Of a stretch of 64,000 nt of DNA, positions 26,201 to 35,002 are shown piece by piece (the first letter of the stretch is position 1; each line of letters starts with the position of its first letter). The stretch is from positions 1 to 64,000 of the forward strand of contig NZ_MSCV01000021.1 of assembly GCF_002005105.1 (NCBI RefSeq), read 5' to 3'. A model generated the notes under the pieces. The model saw only the letters and a list, made by a program, of their open reading frames with translations, had not been told where the DNA came from and made no database searches. The stretch is from Methylocaldum sp. 14B (GTDB lineage: Bacteria; Pseudomonadota; Gammaproteobacteria; Methylococcales; Methylococcaceae). A program made the position numbers and the translations under genes.

Positions 26201-27289
26201 TCATCGGTAATACCGCCCGAACCGGTTCTCCAAAAAATCCTCGAGCCGAAAGCTCTCCTGCGTCACGAAACCTTGGTAGAGTTCGGTCCGGTTCAACACC
26301 TGATCGACGACTGCGCACACGGCGGCGGCGGTGGTCACCTGGATGGCCGACCACAGCTTCCCGTAGATCGTCTGCGGATAAATTTTCTTCACGTAGTTCT
26401 CTTCGTACAGTTCGCCGCGCTGCTTGCCGCTGACCGAGACATAAACCAGCACCACGTCCTGCACGGTCTTGGGGATGGCGTTTTCGAGGATGCGTTTGAG
26501 GGTTTCCCGATCTTTGTTGAGCTTGAGGTCCCGCATCAGGAAGTGAATCTTCTCGCAGTGGCCGGGATAGCGCAGGGTTTTGTAGTTCAGCGTCTTGACC
26601 CTGCCGCTGTAGGTATCGGCCAGGGTGCCGAGGCCGCCCGAGGTGTTGAAGGCTTCGTAGAGCAGCCCGTCGATTTCGATGGTTTCATAGCCTTCCAGCG
26701 GCATCAGGACGACTTCGTGGCCGTCCTCGAGCCCATAGCAGAAATTGCCGTATTCATTGATCAATCCGTCGGTGGACCAGGTAAGAGAGTATTTCAGGAC
26801 GTTGCTGGGATGCACCGGCAGCGCGCCGACCCGCAGCTTCACGGTGTCCAGTTCGTCGAAATGTCCCATCAGATCGTTCGCCACGATGTTGATGAAACCG
26901 GGCGCCAGGCCGCATTGCGGAACGAAAGCGGTCTCCGCGCCTTGACTGAGGTTCTGGACGTAACGGGTAACGGTCACGTCCTCGGTCAGATCGAAATAAT
27001 GCAGGCCCGATTCGATGGCGTACTCGGCCACCAGCGGGTTGCAGTAGTACGGCAGCGCGGAGATGATTGCTCCGAAAGGAAAATCCGACAGGCAATGTCG
27101 GAGCCCGCTGCCGTGGATCGCATCCACGGCGAGGGTCGTCAGGTTTTGCCGATCGATGTCCTCGGCAGCCCGCTTCAGGGCGTTTTCATCGTGATCGACC
27201 AGATGAACGGTATAGTCGCCCGCTCGGGAAAGCAGGCCGGCAATCAGGGAACCGATGGTGCCGGCGCCCAGGACGCAGACGTTCCGCAT
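26201..27289 (-). CDS. Saccharopine dehydrogenase-like NAD(P)-binding oxidoreductase
   Basis: This 362-residue protein begins with a Rossmann motif CVLGAGTIGSLIAGLLSRAG and has the family features ALPYYCNPLVAEYAIESG, FDLTEDV and PQCGLAPGFIN (substrate domain). It fits saccharopine dehydrogenase (glutamate- or lysine-forming) or a related aminoadipate-semialdehyde enzyme. It is followed downstream by a repeat region and preceded by the DUF1338-like gene 15 bases away on the same strand; ALDH7 is divergent nearby. A lysine ketoglutarate reductase partner is not seen. Lysine catabolism is the best reading. Confidence 0.8.
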   Translation of the reverse strand: MRNVCVLGAGTIGSLIAGLLSRAGDYTVHLVDHDENALKRAAEDIDRQNLTTLAVDAIHGSGLRHCLSDFPFGAIISALPYYCNPLVAEYAIESGLHYFDLTEDVTVTRYVQNLSQGAETAFVPQCGLAPGFINIVANDLMGHFDELDTVKLRVGALPVHPSNVLKYSLTWSTDGLINEYGNFCYGLEDGHEVVLMPLEGYETIEIDGLLYEAFNTSGGLGTLADTYSGRVKTLNYKTLRYPGHCEKIHFLMRDLKLNKDRETLKRILENAIPKTVQDVVLVYVSVSGKQRGELYEENYVKKIYPQTIYGKLWSAIQVTTAAAVCAVVDQVLNRTELYQGFVTQESFRLEDFLENRFGRYYR

Positions 27290-27304
27290 GACATGGTCTC
27301 CTCG

Positions 27305-28480
27305 CTAGGCGGCGGTCTGGACCGAGGTACGAATGACATGGGCCGCCTGTTCCGGCAGGAAATAGTTGTAGATCGGGGCGGAATGAAGCGGATTGTCCCG
27401 CTCGTAAGGAATGTCGTACAGCGCGAAGAATCGCTCGGCCAGTTCCGGGCTCGTTTCCCGGCGCGACAGAAGTTCGAGGAGCTTGGCGTTTTCGATGACG
27501 GTTTCCAGCTCCGCACCGTGAGTCCTCAAGACCTCCCGAATCCGTTCCGGAACTTCCCGGTTCCGCTCGGGCCGGGTGAATACCTGTAGCAGCAGCCGAT
27601 CGGTGTAGTCACCCGTCGGGGTCATGATGGCTATGCCTTCCGCCTCCATGGTATGCATCAGCTTCGACAAACCGACCGCGACGCGCCGGCCTTCCTCGAA
27701 CCGCGTGGCCCGGATCGCCAGATGATGGGCGGTGTAGCCGTAAACGTGATTCCAATGCTGGATGATCTGGGTGGGATTATCGGCATCCGACTGATCGATG
27801 AACAGCCGCAGCACCTGGCCGTTTTCCAGGATTTTGTAGAGCAGGTAGGCGTTCCAGCCGTCCTCGAACTGATAGAAATCTTCGCCTTCGACTTGCGAGG
27901 GCACATAGCCGTGATGGCGGCGCAGGTTTTCCACGACCCGTTCGGCATCCCTGTGGGCCGACGAGCCGCAGCGGATCGCGAGATGATCGAAATGGACGGT
28001 CCAGCCCAGGCGCGGCGCGATCTTCAGCAAGGTCAGATCGGCCTGGCTGTACAGCAGCGATTCGATGGCCTTGACCGCCACGTAGACATCGAGCCGGCCG
28101 ACCCAGTCGCCGATCAGCTTCGCCTCGGCATCGGTCAGAAAACTCCGGGCACGGGCCAGCACGCCGTCGAGAAACTCGCGGGCATAAGGGTCCACGTGTT
28201 CCAAGGCTTCCGGCAGATCCTCTTCGAACGGTTTCGACTGCCGAGCTTCCCGATAAGCCGTCAGCAGTTCATCTACGGATCTGATTCCGTGAAAATAATG
28301 GCCGGCGGTCATCGGCTGGGGTTCCGCTTCGAAAGGCGTGAGATCGATGCCGGCCATCCGGCCGTCGGGGCGCGGCACCAGCAGCTTGGCGGGACGATCG
28401 GGATGGGCGCGAAGGGTGGTCGGACCCGCGAGCACCTCGCGGACCAGGCTGTGGGCAAAGTCATCATGTGGGCTGGACAT
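27305..28480 (-). CDS. DUF1338-like putative 2-oxoadipate dioxygenase/decarboxylase
   Basis: This 391-residue protein contains two related blocks, HFDHLAIR (163-170) and YTAHHLAIR (249-257), as in the VOC-like double fold of DUF1338 proteins (YdcJ/HglS, plant FLO7). Those proteins convert 2-oxoadipate to 2-hydroxyglutarate using Fe(II). By analogy H166 and H253 would bind metal; the expected third ligand (Glu) is not clear, and the matching region reads RLLLQVFTR. About 150 N-terminal residues have no counterpart I recognise. It lies next to saccharopine dehydrogenase-like and ALDH7 genes, supporting a lysine/aminoadipate role, but assignment is tentative. Confidence 0.55.
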   Translation of the reverse strand: MSSPHDDFAHSLVREVLAGPTTLRAHPDRPAKLLVPRPDGRMAGIDLTPFEAEPQPMTAGHYFHGIRSVDELLTAYREARQSKPFEEDLPEALEHVDPYAREFLDGVLARARSFLTDAEAKLIGDWVGRLDVYVAVKAIESLLYSQADLTLLKIAPRLGWTVHFDHLAIRCGSSAHRDAERVVENLRRHHGYVPSQVEGEDFYQFEDGWNAYLLYKILENGQVLRLFIDQSDADNPTQIIQHWNHVYGYTAHHLAIRATRFEEGRRVAVGLSKLMHTMEAEGIAIMTPTGDYTDRLLLQVFTRPERNREVPERIREVLRTHGAELETVIENAKLLELLSRRETSPELAERFFALYDIPYERDNPLHSAPIYNYFLPEQAAHVIRTSVQTAA

Positions 28481-28634
28481 TGCAAGACCTCTCTGCCTCT
28501 GTGAAAAGCGTACGATAGGGCGGGATTAAGGCAAACCCTCGTCCCAAACCGTTCTCCCAAAAGGAAGGTCGCGACTTAGCGACTATTGGCGATTGGGAAA
28601 GAGTCCCCGATCTACTCGGGGCGATTGACAGATT

Positions 28635-28708
28635 TCGTAGGTCGGCAATCCCTTGCCGACGAACCCGCTTGCCGCCCCCGGTGTCGGCAAGGGATTGCCG
28701 ACCTACGA
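28635..28708. repeat. REPIN (family R1), inverted REP pair
   Basis: Two GTAGGTCGGCAA...TTGCCGAC hairpins face each other across about 27 bases. It lies between the divergent DUF1338-like and ALDH7 genes; the 28481-28821 gap holds no other recognisable element. Confidence 0.85.
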
Positions 28709-28821
28709 TAGATTAGACAGCCGAAGTCTCGGAAGGTTGATGATCTCGGCTATCCGAACCTCTCCCTGCCGCCCCGAATCTAACTGGCACAAGGCTCTAT
28801 GCCTCAAACCGGAAAACGCCT

Positions 28822-30393
28822 ATGCACATTCACGACAACGCCTTCAAGGATCGACTGTTCGAGACTTTGCATCTTCTGGACGTCAACGTCGGCAGCTATT
28901 CCGCCTACGAAGGATGGCTGGAGGCTCGCGATGCTCCGCGGCTAAGCTCCTGCAATCCGGCTACCGGCGAGATTATCGCCGAGGTCACGCTGTGCTCGGA
29001 AGCGCAGTACGAAACCGTGCTGGAAGAGGCCCGGAAAGCCTTCGAGGAATGGCGCCTGGTCCCGGCACCCGAACGCGGCGAGCTGGTCCGCCGGATCGGC
29101 GATGCCTTGCGCGAACACAAGGATGCCTTGGGCAGCCTGGTGGCGCTCGAAACGGGAAAGATCAAGGCGGAAGGGGATGGCGAGGTGCAGGAGATGATCG
29201 ACATGGCCGACTATGCCGTCGGGCTGTCGCGCATGTTGTACGGGATCACGATGCCTTCCGAGCGCCCCGAACACCGGCTCTACGAGCAATGGCATCCCTT
29301 GGGGCCGATAGGCGTCATCACGGGCTTCAATTTCCCGGTGGCGGTTTGGTCCTGGAATGCGTTCGTCGCGGCGGTGTGCGGCGATACCGTGGTCTGGAAG
29401 CCATCCCCCAAGACGCCTCTTTGCGCCATGGCGGTACAGCACCTGTGCGACCGAGCCGTGGCGGAGATGGGGTATCCGGGTATCTTTTCCACCTTCTTGC
29501 CGGAAAATCCGGAATTGCTGGACCGTTTCGTCCGCGATGCGCGGCTGCCCTTGATCTCCTTCACCGGTTCCACGGCCGTGGGCCGCCAGGTGGCGGTGAA
29601 AGTCGCCGAACGCTTGGGGCGGAGCCTTCTGGAGCTGTCCGGCAACAATGCCGTCATCGTCGACGAGACCGCCGACCTGAACCTCGCGCTCCAGGCCATC
29701 GTGTTCGGTGCGGTGGGAACGGCCGGCCAGCGCTGCACCAGCATTCGGCGGCTGATCGTCCACGAGGACGTCCATGACGAACTGGTCGAGAGGCTGATCC
29801 GGGCTTACGGCCAAGTGCGGATCGGCGATCCCCTGGACCCTTCGACCCTCATGGGCCCCCTCATCGACCCGGCGGCCGTCGAGGCGTACCGTAACGCCGT
29901 GCATGCAGCACGGCGCCAGGGCGGCGAGGTGCTCTACGGCGGCCGGGTGCTCGATCGGCCCGGCTGCTTTGTCGAGCCGACCTTGATCCGGGCGGAAAAC
30001 CACTGGGACATCGTGCAACGCGAAACCTTCGCGCCTATCGTCTACGTGATGACGTTCCGCCGTCTGGAAGAGGCGATCGCCCTGCAGAACAGCGCATCGC
30101 AAGGACTGTCCTCGTCGCTGTTCACGCTGAATCTCAGATCGGCCGAGCGGTTCCTGTCGGCTTCGGGCAGCGACTGCGGTATCGCCAATGTTAATGTCGG
30201 CACGTCGGGCGCCGAAATCGGCGGAGCCTTCGGCGGCGAGAAAGATACCGGAGGCGGTCGCGAAGCGGGTTCCGATGCCTGGAAGATGTACATGCGGCGG
30301 CAGACCAATACCATCAATTGGGGAGAGGCTCTTCCGCTGGCGCAGGGGATATCGTTTTTCGCAGCGGATGCCGGGCAGGACCGGAAGTCATGA
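28822..30393 (+). CDS. amaB: ALDH7-family aldehyde dehydrogenase (aminoadipate semialdehyde dehydrogenase)
   Basis: This 523-residue NAD-dependent enzyme matches the antiquitin/AmaB group that oxidises 2-aminoadipate-6-semialdehyde in lysine catabolism. Features are [14 protein letters not shown] (catalytic Asn), [22 protein letters not shown] with catalytic Glu, and [11 protein letters not shown] with catalytic Cys. The ALDH7 substrate loop [17 protein letters not shown] is present. The ATG at 28822 lacks a strong Shine-Dalgarno site. It is divergent from the saccharopine dehydrogenase/DUF1338 pair, with a REPIN between. Confidence 0.9.
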   Translation: MHIHDNAFKDRLFETLHLLDVNVGSYSAYEGWLEARDAPRLSSCNPATGEIIAEVTLCSEAQYETVLEEARKAFEEWRLVPAPERGELVRRIGDALREHKDALGSLVALETGKIKAEGDGEVQEMIDMADYAVGLSRMLYGITMPSERPEHRLYEQWHPLGPIGVITGFNFPVAVWSWNAFVAAVCGDTVVWKPSPKTPLCAMAVQHLCDRAVAEMGYPGIFSTFLPENPELLDRFVRDARLPLISFTGSTAVGRQVAVKVAERLGRSLLELSGNNAVIVDETADLNLALQAIVFGAVGTAGQRCTSIRRLIVHEDVHDELVERLIRAYGQVRIGDPLDPSTLMGPLIDPAAVEAYRNAVHAARRQGGEVLYGGRVLDRPGCFVEPTLIRAENHWDIVQRETFAPIVYVMTFRRLEEAIALQNSASQGLSSSLFTLNLRSAERFLSASGSDCGIANVNVGTSGAEIGGAFGGEKDTGGGREAGSDAWKMYMRRQTNTINWGEALPLAQGISFFAADAGQDRKS

Positions 30394-30410
30394 ACCGGGA
30401 AACGACAGGT

Positions 30411-30482
30411 CGTAGGTCGGCAACCCTTTGCCGACCAAGCCCGTTGTCGACCCGGTGCGTCGGCAAAGGATTGCCGACCTAC
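30411..30482. repeat. REPIN (family R1), inverted REP pair
   Basis: Two facing GTAGGTCGGCAA...TTGCCGAC hairpins lie between the convergent ALDH7 and cyclase genes, about 20 bases after the ALDH7 stop. Confidence 0.85.
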
Positions 30483-30530
30483 TTCACTTTAGCCCGCTCC
30501 CACAAGCCGTAAATTAGTCCCGCAACCGCC

Positions 30531-31352
30531 TTATCGATTCTTTCCAGGCACCCACGCGATAATCCGGAGAGGCGCGCCGCTGCCGCCCTCGATCTTCATC
30601 GGCAGGGCCACCACCATGGCGCCCGTCGTGGGCAGTTCGCCGAGCCGGGCGACGTTTTCGAAAATCGGAATGCGCTTTTCCGAGAGAATTCTATGGGCCT
30701 CGAAATGCGATGACTGCCCATAGTCGATGCTCGCCGTATCCAATCCGACGGCTTTGATGCGGCGCCGTTCGGCCAACCAGCGCGCGGCTTCGGGGGCCAG
30801 GCCGGGAAAGTGGAGTTTCGCCACCGCCGCCTCGCCCCGCTCGGCGGTACCCAAATACTTGACCGGGTCCGGCCAAAACCGGCCATAGCCCGTATGCAGC
30901 AATACGATCGCCTCTTCGGGTATCGGTCCGTGGCTCTTTTCCCAAGCGGCAAAATCGTCTTGGCCCACCCTGTAATCGGGATTTTTCACGGCATTGGACG
31001 ATACGTCGATCACGACGGCTGGACCGATCAGCCGGTCGAGCGGAATCCGGTCGACCGCGAGACCGTGAGCGGAAAAATGATTCGAGGCATCCAGATGAGT
31101 GCCGCCATGTTCCGCCGCTTGGAACTGATAGGCCTCGTAATGAAAGCCCTTTTCGGTCGTCCCGACAAACACCGGTTCCAGACGGAAGGGCGTCGCAGTG
31201 GGCCAGTACACGGTCTCGGCAGAAAAAGAATGGGTGAGGTCCACCCACCGGCCGGACGACCCCAAATCCGGCTGCGAAGCGCAACCCGCCAGCGCGGCCA
31301 GCAGAGCCGCCGGCACGCTCGGTTTAAATCGGGATCGAACGGTAACACGCAT
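30531..31352 (-). CDS. Cyclase-family (formamidase-like) predicted lipoprotein
   Basis: This protein of about 273 residues has an N-terminal lipoprotein-type signal (AALLAALAGC). It is a metal-dependent cyclase/arylformamidase-fold enzyme with DLTHSF, AAEHGGTHLDASNHF (the HxGTHxDxxxHF metal site) and VLLHTGYGRFW. Unlike the cytoplasmic family member in the kynurenine operon, this one keeps the canonical Asp. Placement of such a hydrolase outside the cytoplasm is unusual, and the substrate is unknown. The ATG at 31352 is the best start because the signal peptide begins there. Confidence 0.8.
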   Translation of the reverse strand: MRVTVRSRFKPSVPAALLAALAGCASQPDLGSSGRWVDLTHSFSAETVYWPTATPFRLEPVFVGTTEKGFHYEAYQFQAAEHGGTHLDASNHFSAHGLAVDRIPLDRLIGPAVVIDVSSNAVKNPDYRVGQDDFAAWEKSHGPIPEEAIVLLHTGYGRFWPDPVKYLGTAERGEAAVAKLHFPGLAPEAARWLAERRRIKAVGLDTASIDYGQSSHFEAHRILSEKRIPIFENVARLGELPTTGAMVVALPMKIEGGSGAPLRIIAWVPGKNR

Positions 31353-31387
31353 GGCTCGGCACCTCGATGATCGTTTCGGATCGCCTC

Positions 31388-31416
31388 TTGACGACATTTT
31401 GTCCAAATCCCATTAT
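31388..31416 (+). promoter_or_regulatory. Sigma-70-type promoter
   Basis: TTGACG (31388-31393) and CATTAT (31411-31416) are separated by 17 bases. It points toward the small open frame at 31481 and the acetyltransferase at 31674. Confidence 0.5.
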
Positions 31417-31480
31417 TTCACGATCAGGGACGCCAAGGCTTCTACACTGACGTTCTTTACGTTTTCTGCGAAGGGATTCC

Positions 31481-31702
31481 ATGAACGAGTCATCACGCAT
31501 TTCCGGCCCCGAGCCGATCCTGTCGAACCGAGAGCAAACAAGATTCCTCTCTCCTCCCGACGATGTGATCAGGTTTCCAATCGAGCCCGATAGGGTTCGA
31601 GAGCGCTCCACTCCTCCAAACATGAAAGGACTGCGCAAACCCTTGTCCCGCGCGGGACGCTCGGAGGCGGGTATTGAAACGGCACTCGACGGGCAGGAAT
31701 GA
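31481..31702 (+). CDS. Possible small protein upstream of the acetyltransferase
   Basis: A 73-residue frame starts at an ATG seven bases after GAAGGG and lies downstream of a plausible promoter. It overlaps the next gene by 29 bases in another frame. The product is hydrophilic and rich in Arg, Pro and Ser, with no recognised domain. It may be a leader or simply chance. Confidence 0.3.
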   Translation: MNESSRISGPEPILSNREQTRFLSPPDDVIRFPIEPDRVRERSTPPNMKGLRKPLSRAGRSEAGIETALDGQE

Positions 31703-32942
31703 CTGGTTGAACCGAACTGCCCGAGCCGCGCGCGGCGTCTCTCGGCCGAGTATATTTCCGTTCGGGGATGCGCGCCTAGGTTCGGTCACCGTCATCGACA
31801 CGATCGAAGGCGTCGAACACCATCGCGAGGCTCTCGAACACCTGGCGGAAAACGCGGCACATCCCAATCCTTTCTACGAATCGTGGTATCTTCTGCCGCT
31901 GCTCAAGGCCTCGAAAAGCAAGCAGCGCCTGCGTTTTCTGCTCGTTCACGGGACCGACGACAGCGGTTCGGAAGCGCCCGAAACGCTGATCGGCTTCTTC
32001 CCGTTCGAGCAGACACTGCTCCACCCGCTGTGCCCGGTTCGCTGTCTGCGTCCGTGGCAGGACGCGTATCGTTGGACGCTGCGCCGCACGCCGCTGCTCC
32101 GCTACGGGGCGGTCGGCAACAGCCTGGCGGCATTGGGCCGATGGCTGCTCGCCCGGCAGCACCCGCCGACTATCATCCTGTTCAAGGACCTGCCCGGCGA
32201 CAGCGAGATCCTCCGCGCGGCCGAGTGCTGGCTTACCGAGGACCATCGATTGTGCCATGTACATGATGTCCGCGAATCGCACCTGTACCGCCGCCAAACG
32301 GATGCCGAGACCTATTTCGCACGCGTACTGTCGGGCAAACGGCGCCGACATCTCAGGCGCTTGCGCCGCCTGCTCGAGGATCTAGGACCGGTACGGGTCG
32401 CCGATCTCGACAGATCCGACGACGTCGACCGTCTTTTCGACGAATTCATCTCCCTGGAATTCAGCCAATGGAAGGGAAAGATCGGCACCTCCATGGCATC
32501 CATGCCCGATGGCGCTGCGATCGCCAAGGACATTCTCAAAGAGGCGCACCGCCGTAAGCGCCTCTCGCTGCTTACTTTGCGGGTCGGCGACAGGCTGGTC
32601 GCGGCGCGCAGCGCCTTCCTCGCGCCTCCGGGATGCTTCGGGTTCAAGATGGCCTACGACGAGAGTCCGCCCTATGCCCGATGCGGTCCGGGTTTTCTGC
32701 TGGATTTGGAGGGCATTCACCGCCTCCATGACGATGCGGACCTCCTAGGCACCGGAATCGAATGGCTGGACAGCTGCGCCGTCAAGACGGCCGCGCTGCC
32801 GCTGAGCATGAGGACGGAAGCCTTGCTGCTCCACCGCTACATGGTGACTGCGCGCGGCGGTATCGGCGAGATCGTGACGCGCCGGTTTCCCAAGGTCATG
32901 CAGGCGCTTCCATGGAGAATACGCCGGCTGTCCGCGTTTTAG
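31674..32942 (+). CDS. BioF2/CelD-type GNAT acetyltransferase
   Basis: This 422-residue protein has the architecture of the BioF2-like/CelD group of N-acyltransferases linked to exopolysaccharide or cell-surface modification. It has an N-terminal domain with NPFYESWYLLPLL and LIGFFPFEQ, and a C-terminal GNAT-fold part with KRRRHLRRLRRLL and GPGFLLDLEGI. The start is a TTG at 31674 with a strong GGAGG six bases upstream; no in-frame ATG lies nearby. No polysaccharide genes are adjacent, so the substrate is open. Confidence 0.75.
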   Translation: MKRHSTGRNDWLNRTARAARGVSRPSIFPFGDARLGSVTVIDTIEGVEHHREALEHLAENAAHPNPFYESWYLLPLLKASKSKQRLRFLLVHGTDDSGSEAPETLIGFFPFEQTLLHPLCPVRCLRPWQDAYRWTLRRTPLLRYGAVGNSLAALGRWLLARQHPPTIILFKDLPGDSEILRAAECWLTEDHRLCHVHDVRESHLYRRQTDAETYFARVLSGKRRRHLRRLRRLLEDLGPVRVADLDRSDDVDRLFDEFISLEFSQWKGKIGTSMASMPDGAAIAKDILKEAHRRKRLSLLTLRVGDRLVAARSAFLAPPGCFGFKMAYDESPPYARCGPGFLLDLEGIHRLHDDADLLGTGIEWLDSCAVKTAALPLSMRTEALLLHRYMVTARGGIGEIVTRRFPKVMQALPWRIRRLSAF

Positions 32943-33025
32943 AGCGTTTTCATCTCGCTCTACGGCAAAACAGGCCTGGCCGGAGTCGTTGGCGCCTTCG
33001 GCCAGGGTAGATCGACTCAAGCTTT

Positions 33026-33251
33026 CGTAGGTCGGCAATCCTTTGCCGACGAACCCGCTGGCCCAACTGCACCGTCGGGAAGGGCGGCTTCGGCGTCGGG
33101 AAGGAATTCCCGACCTACGCAGAATGCCCGTACAGTAGGTATAAAAATGCTCTAGCGGTTGTCGGCAAGGGAGTATCGACCTACAACCCGTAAGGGGCGG
33201 GGCTCCATCCTGACAGACACAGTTTGTCGGCAATGGATTGCCGACCTACGA
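33026..33251. repeat. Array of REP palindromes (family R1)
   Basis: At least five GTCGGCAA/GTCGGGAA hairpins lie at 33026-33053, 33071-33119 (two), 33158-33189 and 33223-33251, several headed by GTAG. Some are degenerate. With the adjacent five-hairpin element they fill the whole 32943-33447 gap. Confidence 0.8.
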
Positions 33252-33285
33252 CTCACGAGGGGCGTTGCCCCGTAGCGCGATCACC

Positions 33286-33435
33286 CTATTAATCAGGCCC
33301 GTAAATACCCTCCTGGTATTTCGGGCCGCCGCCCAGGCCGGTACACGCCCGGCCTGGGCTCACGCGGCTTGTCGCCGCGCCGGGGCATCCTTGCCCCGGA
33401 TTAACCCGGCCTATATTTATAGGCCGGGTTAATAG
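33286..33435 (-). repeat. Five-hairpin 150-nt repeat element, copy B
   Basis: This copy has the same five hairpins as copy A, in inverse orientation. Against copies A and C it differs at the outermost base pair (CTATTAA/TTAATAG instead of TTATTAA/TTAATAA, a paired T:A to C:G change) and at one base in the loop of the CCGGGGCA hairpin. It lies 12 bases beyond the stop of the cytosine deaminase. Confidence 0.9.
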
Positions 33436-33447
33436 TTTGAGCTCGTT

Positions 33448-33885
33448 TTAGACACCGATATCTTCTCCCCACAGCTCGGGGTGAGTCTCGATGAAGCGCG
33501 ACATGAGGCGAATACAGTCGGGGGCGTTGCGTACCTCGACGGAAATGCCGCGCGACCGCAGCAGTTCCTCTTCACCGAGGAATGTCCGGTTCTCGCCGAT
33601 CACGACCCTGGGAATTTGGTACAGCAAAATCGCTCCCGTGCACATGGCGCAGGGCGATAGCGTCGTATAAAGCGTGCTCTCGCGATAAACCGATGCGGGC
33701 TGACGTCCGGCATTCGCCAAGGCGTCCATTTCCGCATGCAAAATGGGGCTCCCCTGCTGTACGCGCCGGTTGTGGCCGCGACCGATGATGCGATCCCGAT
33801 GCACCAGCACCGATCCGATCGGTATTCCCCCGGTCTGCAATCCCTTCTCGGCTTCTTCGAACGCAGCCTGCATGAATGTATCCAT
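33448..33885 (-). CDS. Yeast-type cytosine deaminase homologue
   Basis: This 145-residue zinc deaminase matches fungal Fcy1-type cytosine deaminases from end to end: GLQTGGIPIGSVLVH, GRGHNRR, ILHAEMDAL (zinc His and catalytic Glu) and SPCAMCTGAILLYQIPR (two zinc cysteines). The C-terminal WGEDIG resembles the fungal terminus that closes the active site. It should convert cytosine to uracil and ammonia. The ATG at 33885 has GGAG upstream; the longer frame is not coding. Bacterial CodA is unrelated, so this is a distinct lineage and possibly acquired. Confidence 0.85.
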   Translation of the reverse strand: MDTFMQAAFEEAEKGLQTGGIPIGSVLVHRDRIIGRGHNRRVQQGSPILHAEMDALANAGRQPASVYRESTLYTTLSPCAMCTGAILLYQIPRVVIGENRTFLGEEELLRSRGISVEVRNAPDCIRLMSRFIETHPELWGEDIGV

Positions 33886-34040
33886 GCCCTTTGCTCCATC
33901 GGTCGATGATAAAGAGTCGGTGCTAAAGCAATTCTTGCCACGGCCGGTCTTGAGCCGAGACCGGACGACGGCGATGTCGCAATGATTCTCGATGTCGGCC
34001 CCCAAGGCAACCACTTTCACGCCGCCGTGATCTAGCGCTT

Positions 34041-34934
34041 TTAGCCGTTCGGCGTTGGTCGCGAATCCGGCTCGGGCGACAGGTCTTTTTTGATCAGATA
34101 CAAAATGCTGGCAAACACCTGCAGCAATACGCCGCCGATCGACAGCGCGAACCAGGCGAAAACGACGAAGCCGTAGTGCAGGGGCGCTACGAACACTTCT
34201 TCCATGAACCAGAAGGTGTGACCCCATTCGTTGTAACCGACGTTCGGCAAAAGCGTGAACGGGCCGACCACGGAAAACAGGTAGGGCACGGAAAATCCCT
34301 TGGCGAAGTATGGCAGGCGCGTCTTCGCGTACAGAAAGGCACCCCAGCCGGTAATGATGTAAACGGGGTAGCTCATGTAGAACACGATGATGTGATTGGG
34401 GGTAAAGTCGGTGTCGCGCACGACCGTTTGATGCCAGGTCGCATCCTGCTCCGTGAAGAAGCTGGTTCCCCAATAGAAAGCCCACGCATAAGCGGCCAGC
34501 CAGATCAGGTGGGTCATGTTCCGGCGCAGCTCCTCGCGCGGGGTCAATGTCACGACATCGCGATCACGCGTTTTCCATAACAGTTCGCGCAAGGCTTCGC
34601 CTTTCGCTCTGGACAGCGCTGTCTCGGTGTCGATGAAGTGCGCCCAGTACCTCTCCAAATTGCGATCCCGGCTCCGCCATAGCCAGCCCCAAAGAAGAGC
34701 GGCCACGATCGTTTCCACCAAGATTTCGGCGTAAAAGAGATTCATCCAGTAGGTCTCGAACTCCGGCGCAAAAGCGTCGAGCCCGGTCGACCACGCGTAA
34801 GTCCCCTCATACCAGCGAGCCGTCAGGTAGAGCGCCGCATAGCTCGCCAGTACCAGCACCAGACGCTTCAGACTGAACAAGGGCGGTTCTTTCGCGGCAA
34901 TATCCGAAGCTCCGGTCCGAATCGGCGTGGACAC
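34041..34934 (-). CDS. pmoC: Orphan PmoC-like subunit of particulate methane monooxygenase with loop insertion
   Basis: This 297-residue polytopic membrane protein closely follows Methylococcus PmoC: RWYEGTYAWSTGLDAFAPEF, LTPREELRRN, FTEQDATWHQT, FYMSYPVYIITGWGAF and NEWGHTFWFMEEVF. Putative copper ligands D176 and H181 (DTDFTPNH), N235 and H239 (NEWGH) and H253 (APLH) are kept. Residues about 93-126 are extra compared with canonical PmoC and lie between two copies of an LWxxRDR motif (85-91 and 119-125). The GTG start has GAGG upstream. No pmoA or pmoB lies nearby, so it is an extra copy. It could act as a spare, regulatory or variant subunit. Confidence 0.9.
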   Translation of the reverse strand: MSTPIRTGASDIAAKEPPLFSLKRLVLVLASYAALYLTARWYEGTYAWSTGLDAFAPEFETYWMNLFYAEILVETIVAALLWGWLWRSRDRNLERYWAHFIDTETALSRAKGEALRELLWKTRDRDVVTLTPREELRRNMTHLIWLAAYAWAFYWGTSFFTEQDATWHQTVVRDTDFTPNHIIVFYMSYPVYIITGWGAFLYAKTRLPYFAKGFSVPYLFSVVGPFTLLPNVGYNEWGHTFWFMEEVFVAPLHYGFVVFAWFALSIGGVLLQVFASILYLIKKDLSPEPDSRPTPNG

Positions 34935-35002
34935 AAGCCACCTCTTTGATAAGTCGAAAATCCAATCATTGGACCCCCGGCATTCGAAAAACGCTCCTCG
35001 GC

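Noticed and set aside
31493..31867. Minus-strand 124-codon frame opposite the acetyltransferase start
   Set aside because: No domain, no ribosome-binding site, and it overlaps the promoter and start region of the plus-strand gene.
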